Shown: positions 1 to 12,368 of the stretch, piece by piece
Layout: the number at the start of each line of letters is the position of its first letter
How positions within the stretch are numbered: position 1 is the first letter of the stretch
Source: Parapusillimonas granuli
GTDB taxonomy: Bacteria; Pseudomonadota; Gammaproteobacteria; Burkholderiales; Burkholderiaceae_B
NCBI RefSeq assembly: GCF_013416525.1
Contig: NZ_JACCEM010000014.1
Location: 1-64,000 of the forward strand
DNA: 64,000 bases
Direction of reading: 5' to 3'
Translations under genes and position numbers: made by a program
Notes under the pieces: model-generated
Database searches by the model: none
What the model was told of the DNA's origin: nothing
The model's input: only the letters and a program-made list of their open reading frames with translations

Positions 1-171
1 GTCACTGCGTATCACTGTGCACATATGTTGTCCTTCACTTGATTCGTGCTCCTCTATGATCCTCTCCGCAATGTTCCGTCCCCTCTTCTCCCCCCCCCCC
101 CACCCCCCCCCCCCCCCCCCCCCTCTCCCTCTTTCCCTACACTCCTCCCCTCCACGACGCTCTTCCGATCT
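1..171. other. Sequencing artefact: C homopolymer and Illumina adapter at contig end
   Basis: Bases 91-123 are almost pure C. Bases 129-142 (ctctttccctacac) and 153-171 (cacgacgctcttccgatct) are two pieces of the Illumina TruSeq universal adapter, separated by about ten scrambled bases. Translated in the infB frame, the adapter gives PPRRSSDL, a well-known contaminant peptide in protein databases. Bases 1-90 are also unlike the rest of the window. Nothing in this stretch should be annotated as genomic, and the apparent Met at base 17 is not the infB start. Confidence 0.93.
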
Positions 172-2329
<2,158 letters not shown>

Positions 2330-2333
2330 CATC

Positions 2334-2747
2334 ATGGGTCGCCATAAATCCAAACCCAATCCCGGCCGCAACGCCCGGCTGGCCGACCAGATCCAGAAGG
2401 ATCTGGCCGGCCTGATACAGCGCGAGATCGATGTCTCGCGCGCCGGGCTCATCACGCTCACGGGCGTGGAGCTCTCGGCCGACTACGCGCATGCGAAAGT
2501 CTATTTCACCGTCATGGGGGCGGAGCCCGAAGCGGCCACCGCCGCCCTGACCGAAAAAGCCGGCTGGCTGCATTCGCTCCTGTTCAAACTGCTGCACATC
2601 CACACCGTTCCCACGCTGCGATTCATCCACGATGAACAAATCGTCCGTGGCCTCGAGCTCTCCCAGCTGATCGACCGGGCGAACCAGCCCCTCCGCAGCG
2701 AACCCTTCAAGCCCTCGGAACCCGAGGACCCCGACGAGCAGCCCTAG
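2334..2747 (+). CDS. rbfA: 30S ribosome-binding factor RbfA
   Basis: Cold-shock-associated assembly factor that binds the 5' end of 16S rRNA during maturation of the small subunit. The 137-residue protein has the single KH-like RbfA domain, with [19 protein letters not shown] around residues 43-61 and a [10 protein letters not shown] segment near residue 100. The basic N-terminus ([15 protein letters not shown]) and the acidic/proline tail are typical of beta-proteobacterial RbfA. It starts 4 bp after infB, and truB follows 33 bp later, so it is probably co-transcribed and translationally coupled with infB. Confidence 0.95.
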   Translation: MGRHKSKPNPGRNARLADQIQKDLAGLIQREIDVSRAGLITLTGVELSADYAHAKVYFTVMGAEPEAATAALTEKAGWLHSLLFKLLHIHTVPTLRFIHDEQIVRGLELSQLIDRANQPLRSEPFKPSEPEDPDEQP

Positions 2748-2780
2748 GGGGCTGTCGTTTTTCATCAGGATCTATGAACG

Positions 2781-3539
2781 ATGGCTTCCCGACGCGGGCA
2801 GATGCTCGATGGTGTCCTGTTGCTGGACAAACCGGAAGGTCTATCCAGCAACCACGCTTTACAACGCGCCAAGCGCGCGCTCGACGCACGCAAGGCCGGC
2901 CATACCGGCACGCTGGACCCTTTTGCCACCGGCCTGCTGGTTTGCTGCCTGGGCAAGGCGACCAAGATCTCGGGACAGATGCTCGATGCCGACAAAGGCT
3001 ATGTGGCGACGATACGCTTCGGCGAGGAAACCGATAGCGGCGATCTCACCGGCAATCTCGTCAGCAGCGCGCCGGAAGGTTTCGACGGCGTCGACCGGGC
3101 CGAGCTCGAACGCGTGCTGCTGAATTTCAAAGGCGAAATCCAGCAGGTCCCGCCCATGTATTCCGCCCTGAAGCGCGACGGCAAGCCGCTGTACGAGTAT
3201 GCGCGCCAAGGGCTAGAACTGGACCGCCCGCCCAGGACGGTCACGATCCATCACATCGAACTGCTGAGCTGCGACCGGTTCGAGGCGGTGATCGCGGTCC
3301 AATGCAGCAAAGGCACCTACATTCGCACGCTTGCGCAGGACATAGGCCGCCAACTGGGTTGCGGCGCGCATTTGAAGGCCTTGAGGCGCACCCGCGTCGG
3401 CCCTTTCGGGCTCGATGCGGCCGTCGGCCTCGAAGCCCTGCAAGCCATGCCCGACCCCAAGGCGGCCCTGATCGCGCTGGATGCCTTGCCCGCCGGACTG
3501 AACCCGGCAACCTCCACACAAAAGGATTTGAAATTATGA
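2781..3539 (+). CDS. truB: tRNA pseudouridine(55) synthase TruB
   Basis: Converts U55 of the T-loop of tRNAs to pseudouridine. The 252-residue protein carries the TruB core with the catalytic aspartate D46 in [14 protein letters not shown], the [15 protein letters not shown] segment and the [16 protein letters not shown] motif. Length fits the short TruB form common in beta-proteobacteria, with a reduced C-terminal region compared with the ~314-residue E. coli enzyme. An ATG at 2774 is in a different frame and is not used. The TGA stop overlaps the typA start (ATGA), which links its translation to typA. Confidence 0.95.
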   Translation: MASRRGQMLDGVLLLDKPEGLSSNHALQRAKRALDARKAGHTGTLDPFATGLLVCCLGKATKISGQMLDADKGYVATIRFGEETDSGDLTGNLVSSAPEGFDGVDRAELERVLLNFKGEIQQVPPMYSALKRDGKPLYEYARQGLELDRPPRTVTIHHIELLSCDRFEAVIAVQCSKGTYIRTLAQDIGRQLGCGAHLKALRRTRVGPFGLDAAVGLEALQAMPDPKAALIALDALPAGLNPATSTQKDLKL

Positions 3540-5356
3540 ACCGCGCTTTGCGCAATGTGGCGATCATCGCCCACGTCGATCACGGCAAGACCACGCTTGT
3601 CGACCAGTTGCTGCGTCAGTCGGGCACGTTCCGCGACAATCAGCAGGTGTCCGAGCGTGTCATGGACTCGGGCGACATCGAAAAAGAACGCGGCATCACC
3701 ATTCTTGCCAAGAACTGCGCCGTGCAGTATGAAGGCACGCACATCAACATCATCGACACGCCGGGGCACGCCGACTTCGGCGGCGAGGTGGAGCGGGTGC
3801 TGTCCATGGTCGACGGCGTGGTGCTGCTGGTCGACGCGGTGGAAGGCCCCATGCCCCAGACCCGCTTCGTGACGCGCAAGGCCCTGGCGCTGGGCCTGAA
3901 ACCCATCGTCGTCGTGAACAAGATCGACCGCCCGGGCGCGCGCCCCGACTTCGTCATCAACGCCACCTTCGACCTCTTCGACAAGCTGGGCGCCACGGAA
4001 GAACAGCTGGACTTCCCGGTCATCTACGCCTCGGGGCTGTCGGGCTACGCGGGCCTGAGCGACGACGTGCGCAGCGGCGACATGCGTCCCTTGTTCGACG
4101 CCATCCTGAAGCATGTCCCGCAACGCGAGGACGATGCCGAAGGGCCGTTGCAGATGCAGGTCATCTCGCTGGACTACAGCACCTATGTGGGCAAGATCGG
4201 CGTGGGCCGCATCAACCGCGGCCGCATGCGGCCGGGCATGGACGTGATCGTCAAGTTCGGTCCCGAAGGCGACCCCATCAAGGGCCGCATCAACCAGGTG
4301 CTGAAGTTCAAGGGTCTGGAACGCGAGCTGGTCGATGAAGCCCAGGCGGGCGACATCGTGCTGATCAACGGCATCGAAGAGATCGGCATCGGCTGCACCG
4401 TCATGGACCCGGCCCAGCCGGAGGCGCTGCCCATGCTGCGCATCGACGAACCCACGCTGACCATGAACTTCATGGTGAACACGTCGCCGCTGGCGGGGCG
4501 CGAAGGCAAGTTCGTGACCAGCCGGCAATTGCGCGACCGCCTGGAGCGCGAGCTGAAATCCAACGTGGCGCTGCGCGTCAACGATACGGACGACGACACC
4601 GTGTTCGAAGTCTGCGGCCGGGGTGAATTGCACCTGACCATTTTGCTGGAGAACATGCGCCGCGAGGGCTACGAGCTGGCCGTGTCGCGCCCGCGCGTGG
4701 TGTTCAAGGAAGAGAACGGCGTCAAGCTGGAGCCCTACGAGCTGCTGACGGTCGACTTGGAGGACGCCCACCAGGGCGGCGTCATGGAAGAGCTTGGGCG
4801 CCGCAAGGGCGACCTGCTGGACATGCAGGCCGACGGCCGCGGCCGCACCCGGCTCGAATACCGCATTCCCGCGCGCGGCCTGATCGGCTTCCAGGGCGAG
4901 TTCATGACGCTGACGCGCGGCACCGGCTTGATGAGCCATATTTTCGACGACTACGCGCCCATGCGCGAGGGCGGCGTGGGCGAGCGCCGCAACGGGGTGC
5001 TCATCAGCCAGGACGACGGCGTGGCGGTGGCGTATGCGCTCTGGAAGCTGCAGGAACGCGGCCGCATGTTCGTGTCGCCCCAGGATCCTTTGTACGAAGG
5101 GATGATCATAGGCATACACAGCCGCGACAATGACCTGGTGGTCAACCCCACGAAGGAAAAGAAGCTCACCAATGTGCGGGCATCGGGCAAGGACGAGCAC
5201 ATCGACCTGGTGCCGCCGATCCAGATCACGCTGGAGTACGCGGTGGAATTCATCGCCGACGATGAACTGGTGGAAGTGACGCCGAAGTCCATCCGTCTGC
5301 GCAAGCGCTATCTGCAGGAGCACGAGCGCCGCAGGATGTCGCGCGAAGCGAGCTGA
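3536..5356 (+). CDS. typA: Ribosome-associated GTPase TypA/BipA
   Basis: Translational GTPase of the EF-G/LepA superfamily that acts on the ribosome under stress and in 50S assembly. The 606-residue protein begins [20 protein letters not shown], with G1 at residues about 14-22, [11 protein letters not shown] (G3) near 79-89, [11 protein letters not shown] (G4) near 127, then the EF-G-like domains III and V and the BipA-specific C-terminal domain. The frame is open upstream to 3302 inside truB, but the ATG at 3536 overlapping the truB stop gives the family's normal N-terminus and length, so that start is chosen. It ends the infB-rbfA-truB-typA run. Confidence 0.96.
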   Translation: MNRALRNVAIIAHVDHGKTTLVDQLLRQSGTFRDNQQVSERVMDSGDIEKERGITILAKNCAVQYEGTHINIIDTPGHADFGGEVERVLSMVDGVVLLVDAVEGPMPQTRFVTRKALALGLKPIVVVNKIDRPGARPDFVINATFDLFDKLGATEEQLDFPVIYASGLSGYAGLSDDVRSGDMRPLFDAILKHVPQREDDAEGPLQMQVISLDYSTYVGKIGVGRINRGRMRPGMDVIVKFGPEGDPIKGRINQVLKFKGLERELVDEAQAGDIVLINGIEEIGIGCTVMDPAQPEALPMLRIDEPTLTMNFMVNTSPLAGREGKFVTSRQLRDRLERELKSNVALRVNDTDDDTVFEVCGRGELHLTILLENMRREGYELAVSRPRVVFKEENGVKLEPYELLTVDLEDAHQGGVMEELGRRKGDLLDMQADGRGRTRLEYRIPARGLIGFQGEFMTLTRGTGLMSHIFDDYAPMREGGVGERRNGVLISQDDGVAVAYALWKLQERGRMFVSPQDPLYEGMIIGIHSRDNDLVVNPTKEKKLTNVRASGKDEHIDLVPPIQITLEYAVEFIADDELVEVTPKSIRLRKRYLQEHERRRMSREAS

Positions 5357-5852
5357 GGAAGCCTGATCATCGCGCCGTCCATGCGCGATTGTCGCGATGC
5401 TCATTTCCTCGGCAGCCGCCGCCCCCGCGCGAGGTCAACACGCAGTACGTGGCCGAGCGCCTGCAGTTGCCGCCTATATCCAGCACCTGGTGCTGTCGCG
5501 GGCCCAGCCGCAAGAGGCGGTGTCCCAGGTCACGAGTTTGTAGGGGCTTGTCATGTTGATCAGTGAGAAGCCGGGCATGTGGGCCCGGCAGTGGAAGCGC
5601 GAGGGGATTCTGGAGGGGCGCAAGGAAGGGCGCGAAGAAGGGTTTCAAGAAGGCCGTCAGGAAGGCATTGCTCAGGGCTTGCGACAAGGCGAGCTGTCTG
5701 GCCGAGCGGCGCTGCTGGAACGCCTGCTCGCCCGCAAATTCGGTCCCTTGTCCGATACCCTGATTCAGCGCATCCGCACGGGTAGCGATTCAGAGCTGGA
5801 GACTTGGTCTCTGAATTTCGTCGACGCCGACTTCATCGATTATTTCAACTAA
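5357..5852 (+). pseudogene. Remnant of an Rpn/YhgA-family (PD-(D/E)XK) nuclease, C-terminal tail only
   Basis: From the ATG at 5553, 99 residues are open. A charged repeat region (about residues 15-48, with EGILEGRKEGREEGFQEGRQEG) is followed by LLERLLARKFGPLSDTLIQRI and LETWSLNFVDADFIDYF. This is the layout of the DUF4351-type tail of Rpn/YhgA-like putative transposase/recombination nucleases, which normally have about 200 residues of nuclease domain in front. That domain is absent. Upstream (5430-5542) only short coding-like pieces in two frames remain, including an in-frame stop at 5540. I read this as a decayed gene. A small live protein starting at 5553 cannot be excluded. Confidence 0.6.
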
Positions 5853-5950
5853 CGCGCCTGAATGCGAGTCCGATACAGGACGGCCGTGTGTCGGCTAAAT
5901 CCAGCCGCTGTCGAAATTTTTGACTTTCACCCTCTTTAGCTCAAAAAAAC

Positions 5951-5984
5951 GATACAATTCATTCCTATTTCCGGAATCTGTATC
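5951..5984. promoter_or_regulatory. Candidate operator of the IclR-type regulator
   Basis: An inverted repeat GATACA (5951-5956) and TGTATC (5979-5984) encloses a TTCCGGAA core (5968-5975) and ends 3 bp before the regulator's ATG. IclR proteins usually bind palindromes close to or inside their own promoter, so autoregulation is plausible. The assignment is by position and symmetry only. Confidence 0.4.
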
Positions 5985-5987
5985 CTC

Positions 5988-6791
5988 ATGGCAAAAGACA
6001 GCATCGCCGCGTCCGACGAGCTCAAGCTGGACGGCAACACCCCCACCATGCGGCTTTTCGCGCTGCTGGAAGTCATCGCCCGCAAGAACCAGTTCTTTTC
6101 CCTGCAAAGCCTGGTGGACGAACTCGGCCTGCCCAAGCCCACCTTGCACCGCATGCTGCAGCAGCTGGAAAGCGCCGGCATGATACAGCGCGACGGCGAC
6201 GGCCGCCAGTACAGCACCGGCCTGCGCCTGCGCCGCATGGCCGAGAACCTGCTGCTGAACAACACCGTGCATGGCGCAAGGCACGCCATACTGCGCCAGC
6301 TGGTGGAGGAAGTCGGTGAAAGCTGCAACATCACCAGCTGCACCGGCAACGAGGTCGTGTACCTGGACCGCGTCGAGACCGTCGCGCCCTTGCGTTTCTA
6401 TCTGCATCCGGGGTCCAGGGTGCCGGTGCATTGTTCGGCCAGCGGCAAGCTGTTCCTGTCGCAAATGACGCCTTCGCAGCGGCGGCGGTTGCTGGCGCAT
6501 GCCGCGCTGGCCAAATACACCGACAAGACGCTGCTGACCATGGAGCAGCTGGAAGCCGAAATCGACCGCGTGCGGCGCGACGGCTATGCCGTCGACAACG
6601 AAGAGTTCCTTCCGGGGCTGGTCTGCGTGGCGGTGCTCGTGCCCGTGAAAGAAGGCAAGTCCAACATCGCGGTGGCCATCCAGGCGCCCACCATCCGCAT
6701 GACCGTCGAGAAATCCCTGCAATGCCTGCCCGCGCTGTACCGGGCGGCCCGCGCGCTGTCCGAGATCGAAACCGAGAACGGCCGGCCCTAG
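5988..6791 (+). CDS. IclR-family transcriptional regulator
   Basis: 267 residues. The N-terminal winged helix-turn-helix (about residues 20-85, with LQSLVDELGLPKPTLHRMLQQLE as recognition region) is followed by an IclR effector domain (about 90-260, with GSRVPVHCSASGKLFLS and GYAVDNEEFLPGLVCVAVLV). It starts a probable three-gene unit with the CobS/CobT-type genes, which begin 26 bp downstream, so it may control them, itself, or the nearby xsc-pta genes. The ligand is unknown. A palindrome lies directly upstream of the start. Confidence 0.92.
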   Translation: MAKDSIAASDELKLDGNTPTMRLFALLEVIARKNQFFSLQSLVDELGLPKPTLHRMLQQLESAGMIQRDGDGRQYSTGLRLRRMAENLLLNNTVHGARHAILRQLVEEVGESCNITSCTGNEVVYLDRVETVAPLRFYLHPGSRVPVHCSASGKLFLSQMTPSQRRRLLAHAALAKYTDKTLLTMEQLEAEIDRVRRDGYAVDNEEFLPGLVCVAVLVPVKEGKSNIAVAIQAPTIRMTVEKSLQCLPALYRAARALSEIETENGRP

Positions 6792-6816
6792 GCCCACCCT
6801 TTTCAGGAGCACATAG

Positions 6817-7782
6817 ATGTCCGCCATCCCGCCCATGCAGCATGTGTCCAGCCGGGCCGCTTTCGGCCTGCAACAGGATTTCCAGGTGCCGGCCTTCGCG
6901 GAGCGCGACGAACACGTGCCCGAGATCGATCCCGTCTATCGCTTCAACCCCGAAGTCACGCTGGCGGTGCTCGCCGGTTTCATGCGCAATCGGCGCGTCC
7001 TGATCCAGGGGGCGCACGGCACGGGCAAGTCCACGCACATCGAGCAGATCGCCGCCCGCTTGAACTGGCCCTGCATACGGGTCAACCTGGACGGCCAGAT
7101 CAGCCGCCTGGACCTGGTCGGCCGGGACGCCATCGTGCTGCGCGAAGGCCGGCAGGTCACGGAATTCCAAGAGGGCATCGTGCCGTGGGCGCTGCAGCGG
7201 CCCGTGGCCCTGGTCTTCGACGAATACGACGCGGGCCGGCCCGACGTCATGTTCATCATCCAGCGCATCCTGGAGCGCGAGGGCAGCTTCACCCTGCTCG
7301 ATCAGAACCGGGTGATCCGGCCCCATCCGTATTTTCGGCTCTTTGCCACCTCGAACACGGTGGGCCAGGGCAATCTGAACGGCCTCTATCACGGCGTGCA
7401 GGCGCTCAACCACGCGCAGCTGGACCGCTGGAACATCGTGGCCACCCTCAACTACCTGCACCCGCAGGAAGAGCTCGAGATCGTGCTCGCGCGGGTGCCC
7501 GGCCTGGACGACGCCGAAGGCAGGCAGACGGTCGAAGCCATGATAGGCGTGGCGAACCTGACCCGGAAGGGGTTCGAGGCGGGGGACATCTCCACCCTGA
7601 TGTCGCCACGCACGGTGATTTCCTGGGCCGAGAACAGCCGCATTTTCTCCGACGTCGAGCTGGCGTTCCGCCTGTCCTTCCTGAACAAATGCGAAGACGC
7701 CGAAAAGCCCATCGTGGCGGAATATTATCAGCGCTGCTTCGACCGCGATCTCAGCGAGTCGGCCGCGCAGGCTTTGCGCTGA
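6817..7782 (+). CDS. cobS: CobS-type AAA+ ATPase (cobaltochelatase small subunit family)
   Basis: 321 residues, closely matching aerobic cobaltochelatase subunit CobS in length and motifs. The N-terminal segment (DFQVPAFAERDEHVPEIDP) is CobS-like; Walker A is GAHGTGKST at 65-73, followed by HIEQIAARLNWPCIRVNLD; Walker B is ALVFDEYD at 131-138; the sensor region is RLFATSNTVGQGNLNGLYHG. In cobalamin synthesis CobS and CobT form the ATP-driven part of the CobNST complex that inserts cobalt into hydrogenobyrinate diamide. No cobN or other corrin gene is in the window, so the substrate here is uncertain. cobT follows 6 bp later. Confidence 0.9.
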   Translation: MSAIPPMQHVSSRAAFGLQQDFQVPAFAERDEHVPEIDPVYRFNPEVTLAVLAGFMRNRRVLIQGAHGTGKSTHIEQIAARLNWPCIRVNLDGQISRLDLVGRDAIVLREGRQVTEFQEGIVPWALQRPVALVFDEYDAGRPDVMFIIQRILEREGSFTLLDQNRVIRPHPYFRLFATSNTVGQGNLNGLYHGVQALNHAQLDRWNIVATLNYLHPQEELEIVLARVPGLDDAEGRQTVEAMIGVANLTRKGFEAGDISTLMSPRTVISWAENSRIFSDVELAFRLSFLNKCEDAEKPIVAEYYQRCFDRDLSESAAQALR

Positions 7783-7788
7783 ACCGCC

Positions 7789-9495
7789 ATGGGCAGCGGC
7801 ATCGGTCCCCGGCGCCTCACGATTCAGACCGAACAGCTGGCGGCCGCCGCCTTGCGGGCGCTGAGCGGCAACGTCAGGCTGCATTTCGAAGGCGGCCGGG
7901 TGTACGACGACGCCCGCTCCGTGCCCGTGCATGCGCCGCATCTGCAAAGGCAGCTGATGCGCGCCGACTTCGAGTCGAGCCGCGCCGTGGCGGACGCCCT
8001 GGCGCTGCGCAGCCGCTATTCCGACGCGGCCTTGCATCGGCGGCTGATGCCGGAAAACACCATCGAAAAACTGCTGTTCGAGTGGCTGGAGCAATTGCGC
8101 ACCGAATCGCTCGTGCCGCCGTCGCTGCCGGGCGCCCGGCGCAATCTGGTCCGCAACTACCGGCGCTGGTCGGCTGAGTTCGTCGATTCGGGCGCGGCGG
8201 AAAGCAGCCTGGGAATATTGCTGTTCGCATTTTCCCAGATCGTATGGAGCCGCCTGATGGCGGAGGCGCTGCCGGAACACGTGCAGGACCTGCTCGAACC
8301 GGTGCGTGCCGGGCTGGCGCCCGCGCTGGGTCCGGCCCTGGCGGGCCTGCGCCGATGCCGCGGCGACCAGGCCGCCTACGCCCGCCATGCGCTCGACATC
8401 GCGCGCGAGATCGCCGAGCGCGTCGCCTGCGAATACGAGGACAGTCCCGAGAGCCAATCCGTCGAGCGGGGCGGCTTCAGCCTGTCGCTGGACTTCGAAT
8501 CGGGCGACGCCGATGCGCCGGGGGGCGAGGCGGCGGGCGGCGCGCGCGCCGACGTCCTTGCGGGCCGCGACGGCTACCGCGTCTTCACGCGCCGCTATGA
8601 CCGCGAGGTGGATGCGGTGGATCTCTTGCGCGCCGGGCTGGCGCGCGAATATCGGGAAGCGCTGGACCGGCGCCTGGCGCAAGAGGGCGTGAACGTCGGC
8701 CGCCTGTCGCGCGCCCTGCGCGCCTTGCTGACCCGCCCGCGCCGCGACGGTTTCCAGTACGGCGAAGAAGAAGGCCGGATCGACGGCCGCCGGCTGGCGG
8801 CGATCGTCAGCTCGCCGGCCGAGCGCCGCGTCTTCTACCAGGACCGGACCACGCCCGTGTCCAATTGCGTGGTCGGCTTCCTGATCGACTGCTCGGGCTC
8901 GATGAAGCAATATCGCGATGACCTGGCCTTCATCATGGACGTGCAGATGCGCGCGCTGGACCAGGCGGGCGTGCGGTCCGAGATCCTGGGGTTCACGACG
9001 CAGGCCTGGAACGGCGGCCGCGCGCAGAAAGCATGGTGGGCCGCCGGCAGGCCGGCGGCGCCCGGGCGCCTGAACGAGCTATGCCATATCGTGTTCAAGC
9101 CGGCCGCCCGGCCCTGGCGGCGTGCGCGGGGCGGCATCGTGGCGCTGATGAAGCCCGACCTGTTCCGCGAAGGGGTCGACGGCGAGGCGGTGCAATGGGC
9201 GTGCGAACGGCTGCTGGCGAGGGACGAGGAGCGGCGCATCCTGTTCGTGATTTCGGACGGCTGCCCGATGGACCGCGCGACGCATCTGGCCAATGACGAG
9301 TTCTATCTCGACCGGCATCTGCGCGCGGTGGTGGGGCACTATGGGCAGGCGGGCATCGAGATTCTCGGCGTGGGGCTGGGGCTGGATCTCAGCGCCTATT
9401 ATGCGCGGTCGCTGAGCCTGGATCTTTCCGAGGGAGTCGGCAATTCGGTGTTCGATGTGTTTCTCGGCCTGCTGGCGGGGCAGGGCAGGCGTTAG
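7789..9495 (+). CDS. cobT: CobT-type von Willebrand factor A protein (cobaltochelatase family)
   Basis: 568 residues, slightly shorter than the roughly 630-residue CobT. Residues 1-200 are a helical region. The middle is variable, with an acidic/glycine stretch (about 225-255) that is shorter than the acidic hinge of typical CobT. The C-terminal vWA domain has the MIDAS motif DCSGS at D367-S371, then ILGFTTQAWNGG, APGRLNELCHIVFK and RRILFVISDGCPMD, all strong CobT signatures. Most CobT proteins have Asn where Cys368 lies here. It is the adaptor partner of the upstream AAA+ protein. It converges on pta with 18 bp between the stops. Confidence 0.87.
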   Translation: MGSGIGPRRLTIQTEQLAAAALRALSGNVRLHFEGGRVYDDARSVPVHAPHLQRQLMRADFESSRAVADALALRSRYSDAALHRRLMPENTIEKLLFEWLEQLRTESLVPPSLPGARRNLVRNYRRWSAEFVDSGAAESSLGILLFAFSQIVWSRLMAEALPEHVQDLLEPVRAGLAPALGPALAGLRRCRGDQAAYARHALDIAREIAERVACEYEDSPESQSVERGGFSLSLDFESGDADAPGGEAAGGARADVLAGRDGYRVFTRRYDREVDAVDLLRAGLAREYREALDRRLAQEGVNVGRLSRALRALLTRPRRDGFQYGEEEGRIDGRRLAAIVSSPAERRVFYQDRTTPVSNCVVGFLIDCSGSMKQYRDDLAFIMDVQMRALDQAGVRSEILGFTTQAWNGGRAQKAWWAAGRPAAPGRLNELCHIVFKPAARPWRRARGGIVALMKPDLFREGVDGEAVQWACERLLARDEERRILFVISDGCPMDRATHLANDEFYLDRHLRAVVGHYGQAGIEILGVGLGLDLSAYYARSLSLDLSEGVGNSVFDVFLGLLAGQGRR

Positions 9496-9513
9496 CGTAT
9501 CGGCGCGCCCGCG

Positions 9514-10521
<1,008 letters not shown>

Positions 10522-10541
10522 GGCCGGCCTCAGGTCAGTGT

Positions 10542-12338
10542 TCAGACATAATCCTTGTACTTTTCCAGGAAACGCACCGGCTTGGACAAGGCGTCGCGGC
10601 GGAAGGGGTCGCCCAGTTCGCGCGTGCACATGATTTCCACGATCGTCGTCTTGCCTTCGTTCATCTGCATGTCGACCGCCTTCTTGAGCGCCGGGCCGAC
10701 GTCTTCGAGCTTGTCCACCACGATGCCTTCCGCGCCCATGGCCCGCGCGATGCCGGCGAAGCTTTGGTTGTCGAGTTCGCCCGCCACGAAGCGGCGGTTG
10801 TAGAAGTCGACCTGGTTCTTCTTTTCGGCGCCCCACTGGCGATTGTGGAACACCACGGCGGTGACGGGAATGTCGTGGCGCACGCAAGTCATGATTTCGG
10901 ACATGCTCATGCCCCAGGCGCCGTCGCCCGCGTAGGCGATGGCGGGCCGGTCGGGCGCGGCCACTTTGGCGCCGATGATGGTGGGCAGGGCGTAGCCGCA
11001 GTTGCCCCAGCTCATGGGCGCGAAGAAGCTGCGCGGCTTCTCGAAGCGCAGATAGCTGTTGGCGACCGAATTGATGTTGCCGATGTCGGTCGAGACCATC
11101 ACGTTCTCGGGCATGGCTTTTTCGAGTTCGCGCAACACCTGGCGGGGGTGCAGATAGCTGCCCGGCTCGTTCTTTTGTTCTTCGATCATGTCCAGGCTGA
11201 AGGGGTCGCGCTCGTGCGTCCATTCGTCGAGCTCTTTTTCCCAGGCGTCTTTTTCAGCCTTGATCTTGGCGGCGCGTTCTTCCTTGTTGGCGTCGCAGGC
11301 CAGCTTGCGGTCCTGCAGGCGCTTGGACAGGGCCGCCGCGGCGGCCTTGGCGTCGCCGCAGATGCCGACGGTGATTTTCTTGACCAGTCCCAGCATTTTG
11401 TGGTCGGCGTCGATCTGGATGATCTTGGCGTTCTTGGGCCAGTAGTCCATGCCGTGCTGGGGCAGGGTGCCGAAGGGCCCCAGGCGCGTGCCCAGGGCCA
11501 GCACGACGTCGGCCTGGGAAATGAGCTTCATGGCCGCCTTGGAGCCCTGGTACCCCAGCGGGCCGCACCAAAGCGGATGGCTGGCGGGGAAGGAATCGTT
11601 GTGCAGATAGCTGTTGACGACGGGCGCGCCCAGGCGCTCGGCGAGCGCCTTGCATTCTTCCACGCCGTCGGCCATGACCACGCCGCCGCCCGAGATGATG
11701 ACGGGGAAGCGCGCCGAGGCCAGCAGCTCGGCCGCTTCGTCCAGGGTCTTGTCGCCGCCGGGGCCGCGATCCAGGCGCTGCGGACGCGGGATCTCGACCT
11801 TGATGTCGCCGTAGAAGTAGTCGCGCGGGATATTCAGCTGCGTGGGGCCCATTTCGGACATGGCGCGGTCGAAGCAGCGGCCGGTGAACTCGGCCATGCG
11901 GGCGGGGTTGGTGACGTGCCCCTGGTATTTGGTGAATTCCTGGAACATGGGCAATTGGTTGCCTTCCTGGAACCCGCCCAGGCCGATGCCCATGGTGCCG
12001 GCTTCGGGCGTGACGATGACGACGGGGGAATGGGCCCAGTACGCGGCGGCGATGGCGGTGACGCAATTGCTGATGCCGGGGCCGTTCTGCCCGATGACGA
12101 CGCCGTGGCGCCCGCTGACGCGCGCGTAGCCGTCGGCCATGTGGCCCGCGCCCTGTTCGTGGACGACCGGGATGAGGCGGATGCCGGCGGGCGCGAAGAT
12201 GTCCATGGCGTCCATGAACGCCGAGCCCATGATGCCGAAGATTTCGCGGACGCCGTTGGCGACCAGCGTTTCGACGAAGGCTTCGGACGGGGTCATTCTT
12301 TGTACGCCGCTGACGGGCTCTCGGTTGTCTGTTTGCAT
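10542..12338 (-). CDS. xsc: Sulfoacetaldehyde acetyltransferase
   Basis: Thiamine-diphosphate enzyme that cleaves sulfoacetaldehyde with phosphate into acetyl phosphate and sulfite, the key C-S bond-breaking step of taurine catabolism. 598 residues with the three domains of the acetolactate synthase family: E61 in VVHEQGAGHMADGYARVSG (cofactor-activating glutamate), a central domain, and the C-terminal cofactor motif AYAGDGAWGMSMSEI followed by VVFHNRQWGAEKKNQ. AFMDAMDIFAPAGIR and GNCGYALPTIIGAK are characteristic of Xsc. The start has AGGAAA 8 bp upstream. A good sigma-70 promoter and a leader hairpin lie upstream. Confidence 0.97.
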   Translation of the reverse strand: MQTDNREPVSGVQRMTPSEAFVETLVANGVREIFGIMGSAFMDAMDIFAPAGIRLIPVVHEQGAGHMADGYARVSGRHGVVIGQNGPGISNCVTAIAAAYWAHSPVVIVTPEAGTMGIGLGGFQEGNQLPMFQEFTKYQGHVTNPARMAEFTGRCFDRAMSEMGPTQLNIPRDYFYGDIKVEIPRPQRLDRGPGGDKTLDEAAELLASARFPVIISGGGVVMADGVEECKALAERLGAPVVNSYLHNDSFPASHPLWCGPLGYQGSKAAMKLISQADVVLALGTRLGPFGTLPQHGMDYWPKNAKIIQIDADHKMLGLVKKITVGICGDAKAAAAALSKRLQDRKLACDANKEERAAKIKAEKDAWEKELDEWTHERDPFSLDMIEEQKNEPGSYLHPRQVLRELEKAMPENVMVSTDIGNINSVANSYLRFEKPRSFFAPMSWGNCGYALPTIIGAKVAAPDRPAIAYAGDGAWGMSMSEIMTCVRHDIPVTAVVFHNRQWGAEKKNQVDFYNRRFVAGELDNQSFAGIARAMGAEGIVVDKLEDVGPALKKAVDMQMNEGKTTIVEIMCTRELGDPFRRDALSKPVRFLEKYKDYV

Positions 12339-12368
12339 GGCGGTGTTTCCTGTCGAGGGTGGCGGTGG

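Noticed and set aside
17-171. A Pro/Ser-rich N-terminal extension of IF-2
   Set aside because: It is translated adapter and homopolymer sequence, not genome.
3317-5404. A 695-codon open frame opposite typA
   Set aside because: Antisense shadow of a highly conserved GTPase gene; no start signal and no protein-like composition.
5381-5566. A 61-codon frame downstream of typA as a gene
   Set aside because: No ribosome site, no homology visible, biased shadow-like composition; treated as part of the decayed nuclease region.
6331-8910. An 859-codon minus-strand open frame across the IclR, cobS and cobT genes
   Set aside because: It spans three well-supported plus-strand genes and reads as Arg/Ala/His-rich shadow sequence.
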